From a virus: 64,000 nt of DNA. Each line of letters begins with the position of its first letter. Positions within the stretch are counted from its first letter, which is position 1. Made by a program: the position numbers and the translations under genes. The DNA is taken from positions 17,880 through 81,879 of IMG/VR virus record IMGVR_UViG_3300017963_000239. One strand, given 5' to 3'. The notes under the pieces were generated by a model, which worked only from the letters and a program-made list of their open reading frames with translations, did not search any database and was not told the origin of the DNA. Positions 60,850 through 64,000 of this stretch are shown one piece after another.

Positions 60850-61238
60850 TGCCGCTACAGCCAGGAATCACTCAACCGAAGAACACCATCCGGATGCTCC
60901 GTGGGACGAACAAGACCTTCCTGCTGTCGGTGACGGACGAGGAAGGTGAGCGGGTGGACCTTGCGGGGGCGCGCATCATCTTCTCGGTGAAGCGTGCGCT
61001 CGATGACGAGCACACCGTCATCCAGAAGGACAGCCAGAAGGGGGCGGCTCAGGTGGAGATTCTGACCCCCACCAAGGGGGGCCAAGCCAACATCTATCTC
61101 GCGCCTTCCGACACCAACACGCTCGACGTGCGCGAGTACGTGTTCGACGTCTGGGCCGTGCTGTCGAGTGGGAAGCGGTATGCCGTCATCCCGCCGAGCA
61201 TCTTGGAGCTGGAAGCGGGAGTGACTGTGATCACCTGA
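60849..61238 (+). CDS. BppU-like N-terminal domain protein
   Basis: 129 residues. IRMLRGTNKTFLLSVTDEEGERVDLAGARIIFSVKRALDDEHTVIQKDS ... APSDTNTLDVREYVFDVWAVLSSGKRYAVIPPSILELEAGVT is the immunoglobulin-like domain found at the N-terminus of baseplate upper proteins and fibre attachment proteins. Probable fibre-to-baseplate adaptor. Confidence 0.75.
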   Translation: MPLQPGITQPKNTIRMLRGTNKTFLLSVTDEEGERVDLAGARIIFSVKRALDDEHTVIQKDSQKGAAQVEILTPTKGGQANIYLAPSDTNTLDVREYVFDVWAVLSSGKRYAVIPPSILELEAGVTVIT

Positions 61239-61257
61239 TGCGTCCACATGGACGCAT
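61238..61257 (+). repeat. Eight-pair palindrome shared with 5216
   Basis: ATGCGTCC-ACAT-GGACGCAT beginning in the stop codon of the preceding gene and 16 bases before the next ATG. A closely similar palindrome precedes the promoter at 5244. Confidence 0.5.
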
Positions 61258-61272
61258 TGAGAGGAACGACCG

Positions 61273-61398
61273 ATGCCCACAAGTCCGCGATTGAATTGGC
61301 CTACTCCGGACGACTGCAAGTCGAGCTGTGAGAAGGGGAGTAGCGATCGGGACCACTGGAAGGAGCACTTCCTTGGTCTACTCAGGGAGGCTAGCTAG
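61273..61398 (+). pseudogene. Severed, differently coded copy of a fibre gene 5' end
   Basis: GAGAGGAAC ribosome site, ATG and codons for MPTSPRLNWPTP, nearly the same protein as the true fibre start MPTSPRLNWPYP at 61402, but six of the first ten codons differ silently. The frame then continues with unrelated DDCKSSCEKG... to a stop at 61396-61398. Probably the old gene start left behind by a past insertion whose nuclease has been lost. It could still be translated as a 41-residue peptide. Confidence 0.7.
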
Positions 61399-61401
61399 CA
61401 A

Positions 61402-62292
61402 ATGCCCACATCTCCAAGGCTAAACTGGCCCTATCCGGGCCAGTATTCGGATCCCTGGTGGCAGAAGTTCAAGTCCTTCGTCGAAGCGGTGGACGCTAGC
61501 TTCTACACCACGCGCGAGGACAAGAACTTCGTGCTGTTCGGGGGAGGAACCGTCTCCTTCAACTCCACCACGGGCGTGCTGTCGTGGACGGACCCGTTGG
61601 AGGGGGTGGCGGCCACGACGGGCTACCGCTGGAACATTCCGAACCCAACTTCGGGCGGCAGCGTCACGCTGGCGGATGGGGAGTTTTTCTACGTCGAGCT
61701 GACGCGGGCACCTCAGTCGACGCAGAGCCTCGCGGCCCTGAGCGGTTCGAGGATCCCAGTCAGCGACGACGCCTTGGTCATCGCTCAGCGCTTGGGCTCC
61801 GCGGTCATCTTTCGCAACGGGGCCGTCGTTGGGAACGGACAGAGCGTCATTCTGTTCGGCCCTCGCATCTTCACTTCGATCTCCGACGTCGTCGGCATCG
61901 CCGGCCAACAGGACACCGACCAGACGGGTTGGCAGGACAAGGGAGGCTTTCGCTACGACCCCGCGGCTTACTTCCCCGGCGGAGCAGGCATCACGAGAGA
62001 GATCAAGTTCTACGCGATGCTCTGGACGACCGACGACACGACGCCTCTACCTGCGCAGGCTCGGCTCTACAACATCACGGATGGCGCGGAGGTGACGGGC
62101 TCCGAGCTGTCGTCTTCATCGCTCACGCCGGACATGCAGGTTTCGAGCGCGCTTTCGCCAGGCACGGGCAACTTCAAGAGCACGGTGGCCGACTACGCGG
62201 TGCAGCTCAAGCTGGATGACTCGTCGGGTTCGCCGACGCCGAGCGACCGCATCTTCTGCGTGCAGGCGTTCATCAGGACTTCTTGGTCGTAG
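61402..62292 (+). CDS. Tail fibre-like protein
   Basis: 296 residues. The N-terminus MPTSPRLNWPYPGQYSDPWWQKFKSFVEAVDASFYTTREDKN is typical of a fibre attachment region (P-x-x-YPxPxxDPWWxxFxxFxxxxD). It continues as beta-rich repeats (FVLFGGGTVSFNSTTGVLSWTDPLE) and ends in a compact lectin-like domain. Ribosome site AGGGAGG lies within the upstream remnant. Its start is the recoded half of the duplication. Confidence 0.75.
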   Translation: MPTSPRLNWPYPGQYSDPWWQKFKSFVEAVDASFYTTREDKNFVLFGGGTVSFNSTTGVLSWTDPLEGVAATTGYRWNIPNPTSGGSVTLADGEFFYVELTRAPQSTQSLAALSGSRIPVSDDALVIAQRLGSAVIFRNGAVVGNGQSVILFGPRIFTSISDVVGIAGQQDTDQTGWQDKGGFRYDPAAYFPGGAGITREIKFYAMLWTTDDTTPLPAQARLYNITDGAEVTGSELSSSSLTPDMQVSSALSPGTGNFKSTVADYAVQLKLDDSSGSPTPSDRIFCVQAFIRTSWS

Positions 62293-62304
62293 GGAGAGAT
62301 CGAA

Positions 62305-63504
62305 ATGGCTGGAACCGTACATGGGATGGTGAACAAGAGTTGGCCGCGCTACGCGGTCAACAACTACTACAACATGGAGCACTTGTTCGCTGCCATCGCG
62401 CAGTTCTTCGATCACCTGAGCACTGCGGGCGGTGGGAACATCCTGACGAGGATCGCATCGAACTTCAGCGGTGGGACCGGATTCGACTTCCCCGGCGGCT
62501 CAAATCCGATTGGGTACAACCAGGCGCCGATGGGCGTCTGGAAGATGAACACCAGCACGTTGCGGCCCGGTGGAGGCTCGGCGTTGGGCGAGATCTACAT
62601 CTTCCTTGCTGGCTTTGGGCCGTCCCCCTACAGGTCGCAGGACTTCGGGCTCCTAGTGGGCAACGACACCTCGGCGCAAGGGAAGATAGGCATCCAGGTG
62701 TGCTTCCGAGAAGACGGAGGCAACCCATGGAACGGAGGGGTCGTCAATACTGGCTCCGACCGCCCCGGCTCTCCCGTGTGGGACGCAGGAGCGAGCACGC
62801 TGCACTTCCTCTGTCCTCGGGCGTGCAACCCTGGCGGGTCGTACAACACGAACAAGGAGTGCCTATCCAACTTCGCCGATGGTAACGGCAACTGGTACGC
62901 CTTCGACATCGTGGATGCCTACTTCCACGGAGTCGCTGACGACGATAACCTGCTCCTCTTTTACACGTCACAGAACGGCGTCCAGTCCACGGACGAGCCG
63001 AAGGACTACGCCTGCTTCTACTTGGGGACCGGGGAGCTGTTCCCCAACTGCGGCAGCGACCCTTACTTCTCGTACAGTTGGTTGAACACCGTGCCTGGGT
63101 TCAACCGGGGGAGCACCTACGGGGACACGGCGGGGACACAAGACAACCAGGGTGGAGTGAAGCAGCCTCGCGGTCAGGTCATCGGTCTTCAAGCCTCCAC
63201 GTTTCAGACGGGTCTGGATCAGAACCGTTCCCCCAATCCGTACTCCCCCGGAGGAGTGGTCTTCGACGAGAAGGCTGTTCAGATCTACGTCAGCGACGGG
63301 GTGCTCGGCTATGGGCATGAGCCTAGCGGGGACGACTTCTGGCGCTTCATCTACGGCGTGCCCAACGAGTCGCTGGACGCGACGAACGAGCGCGCGGCCT
63401 TCGGCGCGAACAGCACGCTGAGCGAGAAGATTACCATCCCGTGGCCGAGCACCATCGGAGAAGCTCCCGGAGCGACGCGCACCTACGCGGGGGTGACCTT
63501 CTGA
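62305..63504 (+). CDS. Virion surface protein, unknown
   Basis: 399 residues, Gly/Asn/aromatic-rich and beta-rich (FSGGTGFDFPGGSNPIGYNQAPMGVWKMNTSTLRPGGGSALGEIYIFLAGFG). Six Cys including CFRED, CPRACN, CLSNF and NCGSD could form disulphides in an extracellular protein. No known fold recognised; position between two fibre genes suggests a receptor-binding component. Confidence 0.6.
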   Translation: MAGTVHGMVNKSWPRYAVNNYYNMEHLFAAIAQFFDHLSTAGGGNILTRIASNFSGGTGFDFPGGSNPIGYNQAPMGVWKMNTSTLRPGGGSALGEIYIFLAGFGPSPYRSQDFGLLVGNDTSAQGKIGIQVCFREDGGNPWNGGVVNTGSDRPGSPVWDAGASTLHFLCPRACNPGGSYNTNKECLSNFADGNGNWYAFDIVDAYFHGVADDDNLLLFYTSQNGVQSTDEPKDYACFYLGTGELFPNCGSDPYFSYSWLNTVPGFNRGSTYGDTAGTQDNQGGVKQPRGQVIGLQASTFQTGLDQNRSPNPYSPGGVVFDEKAVQIYVSDGVLGYGHEPSGDDFWRFIYGVPNESLDATNERAAFGANSTLSEKITIPWPSTIGEAPGATRTYAGVTF

Positions 63505-63514
63505 GCGTGTCGCC

Positions 63515-64000
63515 ATGGCGCTGTTCCAGTCCACCAAGAGCGTCCTGTTCAACGGGACCACCCAGTACGGCACTGCGGGGGACGTGCTCGATTTCGAGTA
63601 CACGGATCCGTTTTCGATCTCGTGCTGGTTCAAGACTACAGCATCGGATGCGCTCATCCTGTCGAAGGAAGATACGACGGACTTCCGAGGTTACGAAATT
63701 GGGCTCCAGAGTGTGTTGGGGAACGCTTTGGACTTCATCCTGCGCAACGACAATTCACCTTCCAACCAGATTACAGTCTACGGGGACACTACTGGGCTCA
63801 ACGATGGTAAGTGGCATCATGCTGTTGTCACCTGGAAAGGAGATCCGACTCCAGACGCCAACACCGATGTTGCGATGTACGTGGACGGGGTGCCGCAGAC
63901 CCTTACGATCATAGACAACTCGCTTACCGGGACGACCCTGAATGCTGCCTCTTTCAATGTGGGGGCACGAAACGACGGGACGGATGGGTGGTGGGATGGA
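63515..64000 (+). CDS. LamG/concanavalin A-like lectin fibre protein (3' end outside window)
   Basis: First 162 residues. MALFQSTKSVLFNGTTQYGTAGDVLDFEYTDPFSISCWFKTTASDALILSKED ... NDGKWHHAVVTWKGDP ... MYVDGVPQTLTI has the LamG/Con-A-like hallmark sequence F-S-I-S-x-W-x-K and WHHAVVTW. Such domains bind sugars, so a receptor-binding fibre. Truncated by the window edge. Confidence 0.85.
   Translation, partial: MALFQSTKSVLFNGTTQYGTAGDVLDFEYTDPFSISCWFKTTASDALILSKEDTTDFRGYEIGLQSVLGNALDFILRNDNSPSNQITVYGDTTGLNDGKWHHAVVTWKGDPTPDANTDVAMYVDGVPQTLTIIDNSLTGTTLNAASFNVGARNDGTDGWWDG

Noticed and set aside
1-64000. CRISPR array
   Set aside because: No series of regularly spaced identical repeats was seen; repeats found are tRNA-related, in-frame protein repeats or single palindromes.

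Overview
The window is an internal 64-kb piece of the genome of a large, GC-rich, tailed double-stranded DNA phage with a contractile (myovirus-type) tail. The evidence is a block of tail genes in canonical order (tail tube, frameshifting chaperone, giant tape measure, LysM/gp53-like, gpD-like hub, spike, gp25, gpJ-like wedge, then fibre and adhesin genes), a lysis-like cluster, and an unusually heavy load of translation genes. Nothing in the sequence identifies the host. The -10 hexamers are mostly TAnnnT and many genes look leaderless, which is common in Actinobacteria and Deinococcota but not exclusive to them.

Positions 1-30030 form a translation and mobile-element region. I find about 35 plausible tRNA genes covering most amino acids (Ala, Arg, Asp, Cys, Gln, Glu, Gly, His, Ile, Leu, Met, Pro, Ser, Thr, Trp, Val). 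There is also a tmRNA (ssrA), an EF-Tu (tuf) and a PTH2-type peptidyl-tRNA hydrolase, so the phage seems able to bring its own decoding and ribosome-rescue parts. Mixed among these are nucleotide and DNA enzymes (thymidine kinase, a pyrimidine-dimer glycosylase-like protein, a DNA methyltransferase, RNase HII), RNA/phosphate enzymes (2H phosphoesterase, HAD phosphatase, metallophosphoesterase), a FtsZ/tubulin-like GTPase, a von Willebrand A protein and many small zinc-binding proteins. A minus-strand cluster at 10049-10651 carries six tRNA-like RNAs with expanded or aberrant loops.

The main discovery is a repeated architecture of selfish endonuclease genes. HNH genes sit inside tRNA genes next to the anticodon. 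The severed 5' half (and in three cases the severed 3' half) of the old tRNA is still visible, while the inserted cassette ends in, or begins with, a complete replacement tRNA that overlaps or abuts the HNH gene. The same logic occurs in protein genes. The gpJ-like gene has an HNH gene inserted after codon 10, and the HNH reading frame runs into a synonymously recoded copy of those ten codons. The fibre gene at 61402 has a recoded 11-codon duplicate upstream, and the tape measure may be a third case. The tmRNA 3' end has been invaded by a Vsr/DUF559-like nuclease and its severed 3' end is also duplicated. This looks like natural 'homing plus rescue': the endonuclease breaks an essential gene and supplies a diverged, probably cut-resistant replacement. 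Two LAGLIDADG inteins (one inside an HNH endonuclease, one at the catalytic T7 loop of the tubulin-like protein) add to the load.

Positions 30030-45820 hold the tail tube, chaperones, tape measure and baseplate. Positions 45920-53535 hold virion and fibre-like proteins and a patatin phospholipase. Positions 53589-57144 look like a lysis module (a muralytic enzyme with a C-terminal membrane anchor plus small membrane proteins). Positions 57177-64000 hold conserved phage proteins followed by fibre genes, the last one cut by the window end. Two promoter styles recur: a TTGACAATC-17-TGnTAnnnT motif, and a bare TAnnnT placed 6-8 nt before the start codon.
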